Notes: generated by a model not told the origin, from the letters alone. Counted from the stretch's first letter, positions 11,330-22,140 are shown. The stretch: DNA of 64,000 nucleotides from Vandiemenella viatica (GCA_031002005.1 CM061918.1:44986047-45050046); one strand, 5' to 3'. Numbers and translations: made by a program.

Positions 11330-12220
11330 TCGGGTCTTCCCAGAGGCTCAATCCTTCAACCATTCCTCCATTTCTACCACTGTCTGCTTCACTCCTCTGT
11401 CTTACACTCACTTTTCTGTTTGGTTGTCTTCCTCAGTGCCTCTACCCTCCGAGTTTCAAATTATACAATTCTTTGCCACACTTTCTTCACTAATCCTGTT
11501 TGTGTGTCCATACGACTATAGTCTGGCTTCTTCAATTTTATCACGTACTGGTTCCTCTTTAACTGCTTTCCTCGCATGCTCATTCCGCAACTTGTCCAGT
11601 CTGGTTGCTCCAGCCTTGATCCACTGAAACTTCGTCCCTGTGGACTGAATTCTGCTGATATGTCTTTAGTTTCTCTCTCTTCGAAACCAAATCTCAATAT
11701 TGCCACCAAGTCTGGTAAATACTCTTCCGTGGCACCACCTTGCTCCAAATCAGGTCTCTGACAATCCTATAGAATCCTTGTGCTCTTCTGCATCTTTCAT
11801 ATATTTCATTTTCTTCTGTCTCACTTTACAACTACTACAATCTTTAGTTTTTTTCGCCTCCGCATATAACATTACGATTAGTTCTGTTCTTGTTCCCAGC
11901 TGTAGTTACTATTTTTTAACAGAGAATTACATTCTGCAAGATTTTACTGCCACGCATCCAGTTGTTCTTGCCCCTCTCACACCATTTTCTCCTCTATCTA
12001 ACTGGATACATTATTTTTTTATTTCATCCGTAACTCCTTTATTTGGGTCCAGGTCATATATATAGTTAGTTTTGTCTTCTCTAGGAAACTATGGCGTGTT
12101 TCAAGTTTCATCTTAAAGGTATCTCAGTCTTCCATCTCTTCTTGTGTGGTCGCCGCTTTCTGGATCTCTCCTTCCACCTCAGTCATCCAGACCAGTTAGG
12201 TTTTCTTGTCAAGAAAGTAG
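11330..12220 (-). pseudogene. Decayed LINE C-terminal region
   Basis: The minus strand gives LINE C-terminal pieces in changing frames: ATRLDKLRNEHARKAV, RDKIEEARL and GHTNRISEESVA. These match the segment downstream of the RT domain (N-E-x-I-R-K and R-x-x-W-x-G-H-V type motifs) in insect LINEs. The part above 11760 is too decayed to place exactly. It is not functional. Confidence 0.55.
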
Positions 12221-12476
12221 CTAAAGGTTAGATTCGTTAGTCTTTATCGCTCACTCGTGCCACTTAGGTATAAAGTCAACATTTCTTTTCCGAATATTTT
12301 CTCTTAGTTTTTCCTCGTATTTCTATAGTTCGCGGTAGTCACGACTTCTAGATGTACCGTTTTCTTTAACTGAGACGAAGATTTTCCTGAAGATGGTGTA
12401 TTCATAGATTTTCATCTTATAAATTACAGCATTTCTACTAATTCTGCCGCGTTTTGAGACTCAGTTTGGGGGATGG

Positions 12477-13285
12477 TATACTTGCAATGTTGTCACCTTA
12501 GCGATTTTGTCGCTAGATTTAGTTAATTTTGAAGGTAGAAAGCGATATTTTAAAATATGTTATCGCTAAAAAAATATTTGGCGGTTTTTAGTGATATTCA
12601 ACCTTGCAGAGTTTCGGAAAACTTTATTGGAATTGCGGTAGGTAATTCCTCTGTCATGACTCGTATAAATAATGGCGTACACAATATATTGAAAACGGAA
12701 TACGGCTTACCCAGTACAAGAATGTTGCTGGAATAAATACCTTTCTGGATTTATCTGATTTAGCCATACTCTATCACTTTCTCTCTCGAATGCCGCAGTA
12801 GAAAGAATATTCAGTACAACGAACATTCTTAGGGACAATTTGACAAACAAGAAAGCTTTAAGCAGCTAATTCTTTTTATAAGGAATCGGTTAAAAATTGT
12901 GAAAAACCTCCTGCAGTTACGAGGTTCCGGCTGATGTGATTGCTGCAATTAGTAAGATGCTAAATACTCTTTTAAATCTAAAATTGACGATTCATTTCAT
13001 CCTTCCACATCTGCAAGTGCTGCAACTCCAACGATACACCAATATGATAAAGAATAAATACCGATTGAAGGAAATTTGATGATGACTTTTAATAGAATGT
13101 TATGTTTAATTTAATGAAAATACTAATTATTAAGATTTTTTTATATTACTTTCCTTACAACTTTCCTTAATTTTATTTGGTGATTTCTAGCGAATCTTTT
13201 AGTCATAAATATCCCGCAATCTAGTAAGTTTTGAGACCCGGTCTAGCGACTTTTGTTTTCGTAAGGTGGCAACACTGTATACTTC
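12477..13285 (+). mobile_element. hAT transposon relic with target duplication
   Basis: The element runs from 12485 to 13277 (793 bp). The left end CAATGTTGTCACCTTA pairs with the complement of the right end, CAGTGTTGCCACCTTA. Both continue into a GTCGCTAGA motif. Flanks TATACTTG (12477-12484) and TATACTTC (13278-13285) are an 8-bp duplication matching at 7 of 8 positions, the hAT size. Confidence 0.85.
12777..12869 (+). pseudogene. hAT transposase C-terminal dimerisation piece
   Basis: An open stretch reads LSLSNAAVERIFSTTNILRD and then a short lysine-rich end before a stop. SNAAVERIFS is the hallmark of the hAT C-terminal dimerisation domain. It sits inside the hAT relic bounded at 12485 and 13277, in the orientation expected for transposase. 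Upstream codons have stops, and the DDE catalytic core and the BED zinc finger are missing, so this is an internally deleted dead copy. Confidence 0.85.
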
Positions 13286-14009
13286 TTTGGCACCGCTCGA
13301 TATTGACCCTTACGCCGTTTGTTGTTGTCTGCGTTACTGCGGACTCAACTGCAAAGTGGACGGCCAAGATTCGGATATTTGGTCAAAGTCGAACGGCTCC
13401 CAGCTCCACTCTGTTCTTCACTCAGAATTACCCTCTGGTACATCAATCTCAGCGTCTCTATTAGGGACGAAGTATCCGAACGGTTCCCAGCGCTGTTGAT
13501 AAAGCAGGCGGAGCTGATGTTAAGCCGAAACTAAGATGGTGTCCCCAGCTTTACGAGAATCCTGTGGCTTAATCCAGGCCCGCTGAACCACTTTGCTGTG
13601 TCCGCTGCCAGTTTCGTGGTCTGTTTAGCGTGGCCACTTCTTGTCGCGCGGAAACTTTTACGCTCTACTTTCGGCAGCGGAGGTTCCACCATATAGCCGA
13701 GTTCACTACACTTCCCCGCTGATAAGATCGGTGCCACAGAAGGTCACTGCAACAATTCTTTTGTTGCTTCATCGAAGGAATATTACAAACCGTGGTCAAT
13801 GATTTTTATCTGTTTCTCTATGACCTGCTGCTTGCGTCAACTTCGATTTTTCTAATTTTTGTTCGCAGCATTTCGAAAAATTGGGATGATCTGATCTGAT
13901 GAAAAACAAAGACTTTATTCTCAATGGTTTTTATTTCCCCCATCGAATCACGAATAATGACATCAACATGTAATAAAAAGCGTTGTCAGCAGTGACTCTA
14001 CATGTTTAA
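13286..14009. other. No recognised feature
   Basis: A moderately GC-rich part (13290-13740) has overlapping open frames in several frames, none with a recognisable product. The rest is AT-rich. Confidence 0.35.
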
Positions 14010-15200
14010 TACAATCATCAACCTCTTCCTATCCTAAGCTAACTTTTTCATGTCAGCATACTAATTACAACCTACGTCCTCAATTTTCTGCTTCATATAT
14101 TCTGAATTTTTTACCTTCCATTGTTGCGTCCAGCAACATTAATCAATCCCACACATATTAAAATATGACAAATCATGCTGCCTCTTCTGTCTTTCCTGAT
14201 TAATTATTTTCATAACACGCATTTTGCAGTACTTCTTGTCCACTTAATTTTCAACATCCTTGTATAGCATCACATTTCACATGCTTCAACTTCCCATATG
14301 TTTGGTATTCCTCGTTTAAAGTTGTGTATTCCTTACATAAACTTGCAGTAATTTCTTTGTGGTTCCTAATTCAGTTTTTTTATTTTTATTTTAAAATGGA
14401 GTGTTACCTGAACATCAATTTCGTTTGTGTTAGTCTGATTTTGACATAGTTCTTCGACAGTCAGTTCTAATTTTATTTCGTACATAACACAGTTCATTGA
14501 CCTGTTGTGTTACCTTTGATTCCGTTTCTGTACCAATCTACTTTTCTTGCTGTAACTTCTACTGCATATCATGACTTTTGTATTACTTTGGTTTACAAGC
14601 AGTCCAAATTGTTCTCCCAGTATTGTGTTCATATTTCCTGATATCCTTGCTCTGTTCTGCAAACAGGACAACGTCGTCACCAAATCGCAGCTTACAGATT
14701 GTTCCTCATTCAAACATTAAGCCACAGTCAGTGGCATAGCTAGGTCAACAAGGGCCCCGGGGCAAAAAAAAAAAAAAAAATATTTTGGGCCGTCAGGCCA
14801 GATGGGTGACTTTTTTTTTGTTTTGTGTTGCTGGTAGCGCCCCCCTGAGCTGAGGCTGGGGGCCCCTGAGTTGTGCTTGGGGGACCCCTTAGACTACAGT
14901 AGAGCTAAAAAAAAGGTCGTCAGTTTGCCGTGAAGGCCCGTGGGCCCTCTGAACTGCGCTTGGGACCCCCCTGAGGTGCGCTTGGGACCCCCTGAGGTAC
15001 GCTTTTTCCCCTGAGGTGCGCTTGGGGGCTCCCTGACCGTAGGGGCCCCGGTGTACTGCACCGCCTAACCCTATGGTAGTTACGCCCGTGGCCACAGTGA
15101 AATTTTTCTTTCACTTTCTCAGTTGCTCCATGTATCGCCAATTTACATATTAGTGGGGATAAGAGAATGTATAGGGCGAAAATGCCTGTAGGCCGAAGGT
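14010..15200 (-). pseudogene. LINE reverse-transcriptase remnant, split by a hAT MITE
   Basis: The minus strand carries LINE coding sequence in pieces. From N to C these are ATEKVKEKFHCG (about 15095-15141), then after the inserted MITE at 14728-15090 the catalytic box region RFGDDVVLFAEQ (FGDD at 14673-14684, a variant of FADD), FGLLVNQSNTKVMICS, and then a decayed C-terminal region down to 14010 that resembles 1395-2110. Joining across the MITE restores a continuous reading apart from one in-frame stop before the catalytic box. Many further stops make it dead. Confidence 0.8.
14720..15098 (+). mobile_element. MITE-D copy 1 (hAT-type), perfect 8-bp duplication
   Basis: The element spans 14728-15090 (363 bp). 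The left end CAGTGGCATAGCTAGG matches the complement of the right end, CACGGGCGTAACTACC. GCCACAGT flanks it exactly at 14720-14727 and 15091-15098. The interior has an A run (14765-14780) and a G/C-rich series of short imperfect tandem units around CCCCTGAGGTGCGCTTGGG. It is non-coding. Confidence 0.9.
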
Positions 15201-15749
15201 AGAAAGTCCTCTGTAAAGTTCAATATCTGTTATTATTTACACGTTGCAGTTAATGTTTTCACCTGCGACCCGCTGTCGGCTCTATCGTATACTCAGTAAC
15301 TACAAACATTCCATTCTCGCGTCGCTGGTGTTTGGAGAACATCAAATTAGCAGGCGTCAAGAATGGAGGGGGGGAATTCTCTGCCCCGGGCGAGTGTGAA
15401 GACGTAAATATTCATATGACCTCAGATTGGAGTAATTTGTCCTGGTACCCGTCACAGCCGTGTATAATTTAATGTCAAGTCGGCAGCGCCTGATTGGCAG
15501 TGAGAATCTCCGGGAAAGTGGGTTAGGCCTCCACAGAAAGGTTTCCCTGTCAGTTGGCGCATGATTTATAAGCACGCAATAGATATCCTCTGCTCGGATT
15601 GTGTCGAGAAATGGAGCGTGCCGAATAGTCGTCGAGATCAGATGGATCACATTATTGACACGCTGAATTTGGTCCTTCTCCCAAGCAGGTAGACGTTTCA
15701 GGATCTTCACCCGTCAATGGCGACTTCCATTTGAGTACTGTTGTGTAGA
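15201..15749. other. No recognised gene
   Basis: An open stretch of 117 codons lies on the minus strand (15357-15710), but its first codon is GTG, no splice signals frame it and the translation is not recognised. Confidence 0.3.
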
Positions 15750-16065
15750 TTATTAGGGAGCGTGCACAAACTACGTGGCTCGGTCCAGGAGGGAGGGGGG
15801 TTGCGAGCCAGGCCACGTAGCTTTCCTTTCATAACATTTTTCACAGTTAAAATGTGGAACAGAACTCACAACAGCATGTGAATATTTATTTCCCTCAGTT
15901 AATTATCTCCGTATGTAATTTACAATCGTCTGACAAGAGAAAACAGTATAAAATGTCTTCTGGAATCAAAAGGGAAAAAAGCTACGTGCTACGTGGGGGG
16001 GGGGGGGGGGGGGTTTCACAGGAGGTCAAAATGGAGCTACGTGGTTTATGCACGCTCCCTTATTA
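15750..16065. mobile_element. MITE-B copy 2
   Basis: The element spans 15756-16059 (304 bp). The left end GGGAGCGTGCACAAACTACG pairs with the right-end complement GGGAGCGTGCATAAACCACG. TTATTA is present on both sides (15750-15755, 16060-16065), compatible with the TTA duplication. The interior contains an uninterrupted G run at about 15997-16013. Confidence 0.85.
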
Positions 16066-16300
16066 CGGCGGCGCCTGGTTTGCCAAGTGAAGGGTACAGA
16101 GTTCGAATCCCTTCGAGGCTTGCTATTTTTACGGACATTTAACCTTTACCAATATTTGGTAATTCGTATTCCACGTTAAACCCAGCCACGAAGGCGCCGT
16201 GAAGGGCGAATCGAGCTCTCACATTCTGTCGGCCATGGCAGCCTTACGGGTGTCACCGCTTCGAGTCCGGCTCCCGGTAAGGTGGTTTTATTAGGTGCTG
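16066..16300 (+). mobile_element. Diverged SINE-2-like copy
   Basis: GAGTTCGAATCCC at about 16098 serves as a B-box, followed by a GGTAATTCGTATTCCACGTTAA segment that aligns with the SINE-2 body at 32925-32945. A second B-box-like GCTTCGAGTCCGG near 16258 hints at a second partial head. Termini are not defined. Confidence 0.4.
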
Positions 16301-17070
16301 TATTGGCCTTGTGCAATATGGGAATCCAGTCGTACCTACTTTTAAAGCTTTACAGTACCTGGTTGTATGGCGTAAATAATCAGGATTTAAAAAAAGTTTA
16401 AAAAACACTGTCATTACCGACCAAATTATTCTTTGGAATCTCGCGCCCAGCAATGTCATTTGCATTTTACTTTCCTGGTCAATTAGACTTGGTCTTCTGC
16501 AAGAAACAATTGGGACCACCGAGTTCAACGTCCTCATCCATATGTACTGCGAAGATGTTTGGAAGACTATCTGATAATGGAAATTTGCGCCAGATTTCTC
16601 CTACGCCTTTAATCAAGTCCCCAATGATGAGAATCTTCTTCTAGCCCCCATTCAAAAGCGTTTGATCCGTGTCCCTCACAAGATACCGTCCCACCGACGT
16701 CTCCCATTTCTTTGAATCTCTCCCTTATCTCCATACCTGCGTCTTCACTCGCTCTTCGTGTTGGCATCCCCTACAATCCCCATGACCAGTACCTTACTGT
16801 CTTGAAAGTTTTCTTCGTGTCACTCTAATGTTTTAGCAGAATCAATGTACTATCTTAATTTTCTTTCCAAATCCTTACTGGAAACTGTCAGAAACTTTCT
16901 TCTCCAACCTGAACACCACTCCAGTTTTTCTCTATTTCTTCATCACCACCTTTTCCGAGCATTTTGGGGTCAGCTAGCTTCCTTTGAGTTTTACTCGTTT
17001 GGAGCATTGATTTTATGGCCGCATACCCTTGTTGACGCTAAGCATTTTATACCTACTGTCAGGTAGTATT
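16301..17070 (-). pseudogene. Possible LINE endonuclease-side remnant
   Basis: The minus strand gives pieces such as KILIIGDLIKGVGEIW that resemble the GDxNxxxG region of an AP-type LINE endonuclease. Neighbouring frames are broken and no other catalytic residue can be placed, so this is a weak call. Confidence 0.3.
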
Positions 17071-17074
17071 AATG

Positions 17075-17407
17075 GGGGAAGTGAATTTAGAAGAATGGGC
17101 GTATGAAATTATTGGCTGGGAGACCCTGGAGGTTAGTTCGGCCGCCGGTTGACAGTTTCGATTTGCCGCGCACGCGCCTCTGCAGTGGCTACCATTAACC
17201 TAACCCGGTAATCCTACCGGGTAAGGTGGACCACAGTTTAATGTAGAATCCGAACCACGGAAGTGTACGTCACGTTACACAGCAAGCTGGGCTGGATGTG
17301 AAAGTCGAGTTAAGGGCCTCTCAAAATCCCAGCCCAAACAAGGATTCGAACTGGGGCCGGTCGATCTCCAGTCAGACGCCTTAAGCAGGTCACTCCGGGG
17401 AAGTGAA
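17075..17407 (-). mobile_element. SINE-2 copy with perfect 11-bp target duplication
   Basis: The minus-strand element spans 17086-17396 (311 bp). GGGGAAGTGAA flanks it exactly at 17075-17085 and 17397-17407. The head (at the right) carries the complement of a B-box, GGATTCGAACTGG near 17342. The 3' end (at the left) reads on the minus strand as CATACGCCCATTCTTC, pyrimidine-rich instead of A-rich, matching the end of the copy at 32764-33097. Confidence 0.85.
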
Positions 17408-17462
17408 GTATTTCGATTTGACTGCGAAATATGTATCTATATGTTAAGTGTATTCTTTGTTT

Positions 17463-17906
17463 GGGGGCGTCCATTAATTACGCGAGGTGTTTGTCCGAAA
17501 TTTCGGACACCCTCCCCCCCCCCCTCTGGTGAGACTTTGTGATATCTGGTCGGAATCCTCCCCCCTCTTCTAAAATGACGTGAGATTTTGATGATGACCT
17601 CCCCTCCCCCTCCTGTTTATCGACCTCGTAGTTTTTTTTAGATCTTTTTTGTTAGCTCTCATGCTTACAGAGGGCGGTTATACCTCCCCCCCTTTAAGGT
17701 CGCGTCGTTTCTAGACCATTAACCCCCCTAAAGTCTCCTTTCGCGTCATTTGTAAACTTTTTTTTAGCTGTACCATCCTTCAAGAATTTCAAAGCCTCAC
17801 GTGAGATTTCCGTTGGCCCCCCCTCCTACCCCTTGGTGAGGATTCGTGAGATTTCGCCGGACCCCCCACCCCCCTGTTTCACCTCACGTAATTAATGGAC
17901 GGCTTC
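17463..17906. mobile_element. MITE-C copy 1 (PIF/Harbinger-like)
   Basis: The left end GGGGGCGTCCATTAATTACG pairs with the complement of CGTAATTAATGGACGGC at the right. TTT flanks both sides. The interior has opposed C-rich and TTTTTTTAGCTC segments and no coding sequence. Confidence 0.75.
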
Positions 17907-18834
17907 TTTGCGAAATGTTTATGAGGCGGAGATTGGGTACTGTTCCGGCATTCGCCTTGATGGCTGCGAAAAAGCGTTTAATAACAGCAGTCAGGATGGA
18001 CGGCACGCAGGGGGAGGAGGAGTGGGCTCGTGCCCGGTCCCGTTGTACCTCCCTTATCTAGCGAGCGCCGCGTCAGTGCACTGATGCACATTGGCGGGTG
18101 CACTACCTCAATTCATTGCTACGTTTTATTTAAACATTAAGAATTTAGATTTTATGGAACATGTTCGATGTTCTTGTTTTTGTTTTGTTTGTTTGTTTTG
18201 TTTGTTTTTTTGTGTTTTTTTTTTGTTTGTTTTTTGTTTTTTTTTGTTTGTTTGTTTTGTTTTTCAACCTGCTGATTATGCTTCTGTGTGGCACTCTGAA
18301 CGATGTTGAGGCTTCAGTTAGGAGTCTTGGAGGTGTGTGATGCTGACGGACACACAGGAAGAGCTGCCGCATCTGGTGACGCGGTGAAGCGTGGCGGGGT
18401 GAACGGCCAGGGCAGGGTGGCTGGCGGCCAGGTCACGTGCCTGCTTCCCACGCAGGCTTGGCACCCTCAACTCGCAGCCTCTCTGCGCCGGACACTTTTG
18501 TTTTTATCCGGAGCTTCGTTTTCATCAGCATGAGAAACACGTCACACATTTGACGCTATACGAAGTCCAGGGTACCGTCAGACTTCATAATCATCAATTT
18601 CGATATTTCTTATTTACGTTGTAGGTTAGTACACCCTTAGTTACAGGTTCAAGAAATTTTATGCGACTGGTCTTAGATTCTGAAAATTTTCTTGGCAGCT
18701 CACATACCACTAAATAGTCGCTTAATCAATGGAACGGAGCGTAACCAAGCAAGCAAAGTCCTAGACTATCACGCTGTAGAACCGGGTTCCCGCTCTGATC
18801 CTAGTGTTTTTTTTTTTTTTAAATCATAATTTCT
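17907..18834. other. Unassigned, with a simple repeat
   Basis: Apart from the GTTT-type simple repeat at 18170-18265, a GC-rich patch at 18295-18530 has open frames on the + strand with no recognisable product. A degenerate tRNA-like or SINE fragment may lie at 18735-18830, ending in a T run. Confidence 0.35.
18170..18265 (+). repeat. (GTTT)n-type microsatellite
   Basis: Imperfect run of GTTT, GTTTTT and TTTTTTTT units. The open frames across it translate to F/V/C-rich or K/N/T/Q-rich strings and are not genes. Confidence 0.9.
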
Positions 18835-18839
18835 GTTAT

Positions 18840-19165
18840 CTACTCTTCTACACTAATAAATGTGAAAGTAACTCCGTCACGTTTTCACGTCTCTCTGTCT
18901 GTTTGTTAAGTTTTCACGAGTAAACGGCCAAACCATCATTGAAATTTGACAGTGAAATACTATACAACATTAGGTAGACCATAGGATATTTCTTCAGGAT
19001 AAATAACATATAATGTCACGAAATATTTAAAACTATCTGTTGATAAATTTCATGTACAGACACAACTTGAATTTCAATGTTGTCCTATATTTGCGTTGCA
19101 TCAGACTATTATTTTGTGTTTACCTAAAAGTTATTAGCAAACTTGGCTAAGGACAATAAAACAAA
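18840..19165 (+). mobile_element. Helitron-like 5'-side fragment
   Basis: ACACTAATAAATGTGAAAGT followed by AACTCCGTCACG, TCTCTGTCTGTTTG and CGGCCAAACCATCATTGAAA resembles the conserved 5' part of widespread arthropod Helitron-like repeats. No matching 3' end was found in place. Confidence 0.45.
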
Positions 19166-19292
19166 AAACGTGTACAAAACAGTATTGAGATAAGATATCC
19201 ACAGAAAATGGCATAGTTTCAATCCACGATCAAAAATTTCCCGGATCTCACAGTTAACACACCTTTAGCTTGTTACCATTTTTTAACATGTT

Positions 19293-19520
19293 ACAATGGT
19301 GCGTGGAGCGTAGTGGGTGAAAGGTTAACGCTCTGGCCTCGCATCCAGATTTGGGTTTTCCATGGTTTCCCAAAATCACTCCAGGCGAATGCCGGGATGC
19401 TTCCTTCAAAAAGGCCATGGCCGAATTCCTTCCCGTTCCTTGTCCCCAGTCCCATTCCGCCTCTAATGATTTTAGCCGTCGATAAGGAGTAAAGCAATAA
19501 GAAATAAGTAAATGAATGAA

Positions 19521-19563
<43 letters not shown>

Positions 19564-19566
19564 ATT
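19293..19566 (+). mobile_element. SINE-1 copy lacking the B-box region, AAAT tail
   Basis: The head GTAGTGGGTGAAAGGTTAAC runs to CTGGCCTCGCAT and then jumps to CCAGATTTGGG. About 35 bp present in other copies, including the B-box, are missing. The break joins at a GCAT that occurs on both sides in the full-length copy, consistent with a slippage or microhomology deletion. The 3' tail is an (AAAT)n run at about 19515-19565. Confidence 0.85.
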
Positions 19567-19809
19567 GGTTCTGTTCATGAGACAGGTTCAAAGGTCGAAT
19601 GCTGTGTTGATGGCTTCTCCGTTATCTTATCCCGAATGCGTGTGTTCAGAACTTCTGTCCCGTAAGTTACATCTTTGTATATCCAAATCTAGCAATTGAA
19701 TTCTAACTCCACGCGTACAAATTAGCGGGGTGTAGGTAGTTTCTAATAATTCTGTAATTATAATTCGAATTTTACTTCAATATTTATTTCCCTTTGAAGA
19801 GCAAATAAC

Positions 19810-19990
19810 AGAGTGCGGTACATTAGCGGCAACGCTCTGGCCTCGCATCCGGGAGGACGCAGGTTTGAATCTCCATCTGGCCATCCAGATTTCGGTTTTC
19901 CATGGTTTCCCCAAATCATTCTAGGTAATCCGAATTCGTTCCTTGCTCCCAGCCCTTTTCACTCCTCTGCTTCCCTCGACGTCCACAGTA
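19810..19990 (+). mobile_element. SINE-1 copy with internal deletion
   Basis: The head with GCAACGCTCTGGCCTCGCAT, the degenerate B-box GGTTTGAATCTCC and the body to CCCCAAATCATTCTAGG are present. The middle is deleted before CGAATTCGTTCCTTGCTCCC. No target duplication was found. Confidence 0.8.
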
Positions 19991-20003
19991 CGTCAATCCG
20001 TAA

Positions 20004-20607
20004 TAAGGGATCGTCCATAAACTACGTGGCTCTGTCTAGGGTTGGGGGGGGGGATTGGCTGGGAATCTACTCTGGGCTACGTGTGGGGGAGGTGGAGGGG
20101 GGATTTCCGAGCCAGCCCACGTAGCTTTTCATTCATATTGTTTGTCACAGTTAAAATTAATTTCAGAACACACAACAGCATGTGAATATTTATTTCCGTC
20201 ATTTAAATATTTCCGTAAGTTACCATAGTCTTAAAACAGAACAAATTCTCTTTTGGAATCAGTAGGGGGACATCCATAAATTACGTGGGGTGAAATAGGG
20301 GGAGAGGTCCGGCGAAATCTCACAAAAGGGCGGGGGGAGTCTACGGAAATCTCACGTGAGGTTTTGTTGGACTGTAGAGCTAAAAAAAATCTACAAATTG
20401 CGTGATAGTCGATTTTAGGGGGGTATTTCGTCGAAGAGTGGAGGTTTAAGGGGGAGGGGGGCGTTCTCACATACCAGATCTCACCAGAGGGGGAGGGGGG
20501 GTTCGGGGGATGGTGGTAGAGACAAACGCCACGTCGGGCTACGTGAGGTGGATGGGAGGTTCACAGAAGGCCAAAATGGAGCTACGTGGTTTATGGACGC
20601 TCCCTAA
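20004..20607. mobile_element. MITE-B copy 3, containing a nested MITE-C
   Basis: The outer element spans 20007-20604. Its left end GGGATCGTCCATAAACTACG pairs with the complement of CGTGGTTTATGGACGCTCCC at the right. TAA flanks both sides (20004-20006, 20605-20607). The interior is split by a MITE-C fragment at about 20275-20508. Confidence 0.85.
20275..20508. mobile_element. MITE-C copy 2, truncated and nested
   Basis: The left terminus ACATCCATAAATTACGTGGG and the MITE-C interior (TTTTTGTAGA-type and AGATCTCACCAGAGG segments) are present. The right terminal repeat is missing: the sequence passes directly into the second half of the surrounding MITE-B near 20508. Confidence 0.7.
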
Positions 20608-21798
20608 AAACAAACTCTCCCAGCTTTAAGTTATGAGAGCTGTCGACTTGTTTCTTTTTGTGTGCGTGTGTGTGTTTTGTGCCACATACCAGCCTGGGTG
20701 GCACCACAACACCTGCACAATGCCCGCCTGGCTTATGCAAATCACACAGCCACTTTCTAACGCCCGGATCGACTTGGGGAATGCCATTCAAACCACACGG
20801 CCGTCTCGTATCGGCTTGTTTTTCTGGATGAAGCTGGTACATATTAAATAACCCGACTTGTGCAAGCGGTTAACAATTCAAGGCGGAAGGCATATATTTT
20901 TTTATCGATCTATTCAAACCCGGCAACCACTTCCTGTAACCTTAAGCTGATATATTGAGGCACAGAACCTGATTTACAATAAAGTTCGTTCACATTCAGA
21001 ATTTTAAGAGCTCTTCAATTCTAAGTATAGTACCAATTTTCATTTCTGTTATTGGTTGGTTTTCATCACAACGTGCTATCTTTTTCCGGGGTTTCACTAA
21101 CGTCCATTCCTATATTATTGTTTTGTTAGTTTTTATCCTATTACGTTAATTAAGTTTTTCAACAAAATTTGATGTATTTTCAATTTATTACGGGGTAAAT
21201 TACTTTTTGTATGCAAGCAGTCCATATTTGGACCTCTCCTTGAAAAGTAGCCATCTTACATTTTTTGATCATATTGTTTTTTAAAAGATAGGGCTGGTTA
21301 TTTACATTTTGAACGCTCTCATCACCTTCAGCTTTGTTTTCAGAAGTAAGTGACTCCAAAATTATCTATTTTGAGTGAACAGGTAAAAGAGTAACTATCA
21401 AATTGAGTGTGGTAGCCGGTATTTGGACCATTTCATGTGATATTCATAGGTATATAATTATAGCTGCGTAAATGTTTGGTTTTATTATTCAAATATTTAT
21501 ATGGGTTTTGGCGATAAAGTCTAATTCTTCGTTATTCCAAAATAATTCTGGAATTATCATATAAAGATTACAGTAAAATTGTTGCCACCTTCCTGGAATT
21601 TACTGTTTTAGCTAAACAACGAAATGAGTAATTTGAACAGATCTGATTCTTCACTAGACTCTTTAACAGAAAATTTCAAAGCAATTTGGTTAGTAAATGT
21701 GTATCGAAAATATGTTTTTGAATTTTTTTCTTAGCTAAAGATGAACTCGGCACGATTGGATGTTATGTTATTCACATTTGTGTTTATCTCAACTTTTC
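20608..21798. other. No recognised gene, AT-rich
   Basis: A small GC-richer part lies at 20680-20840 with opposed short open frames that I do not recognise. The remainder is AT-rich without repeat matches. Confidence 0.4.
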
Positions 21799-22140
21799 TA
21801 TATCTTCATCTACATCTACATCCATACTCTGCAAATCACAAACATTGTGGGTGGCAGAGGGTGCTAACCACCAATCCTAAACCCGCCCATTCCAATTCCG
21901 AATAGTGCGAGGAAAGAAGGAATACATATAAGTATCAGTACGGCATCTTATTTCTCTAATCCTATCCCTACGGTCATTGCGAGCTAAATAGGTTGGCGGA
22001 AGAAGTATTTCATTGCACTCGAAATTTAATTTTTTTTCGCATATTCTCCAATAAATTCGAACGCAAGCTACGTCGTCTGTCTTCCAAACTATCACAGCCC
22101 AATCTATGTATCAATTCTGTGACGCTTTCATAAGGGCTGT
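21799..22140 (-). pseudogene. LINE C-terminal tail
   Basis: The minus strand ends in YSFFPRTIRNWNGRV (about 21877-21930), the characteristic end of many LINE proteins (SFFPRTIRxWN). Upstream, FECNEILLPPTYLARNDRRD is part of the same remnant. The left flank has a CATCTACATCTACATCCATA stretch that recurs with the same family at 40876. Confidence 0.65.

Noticed and set aside
12645..12780. Upstream part of the hAT relic as intact transposase
   Set aside because: Stops in all three frames; only the SNAAVERIFS segment is supportable.
15357..15710. 117-codon minus-strand open frame as a gene
   Set aside because: Starts at GTG, has no recognisable product and no splice or polyadenylation context.
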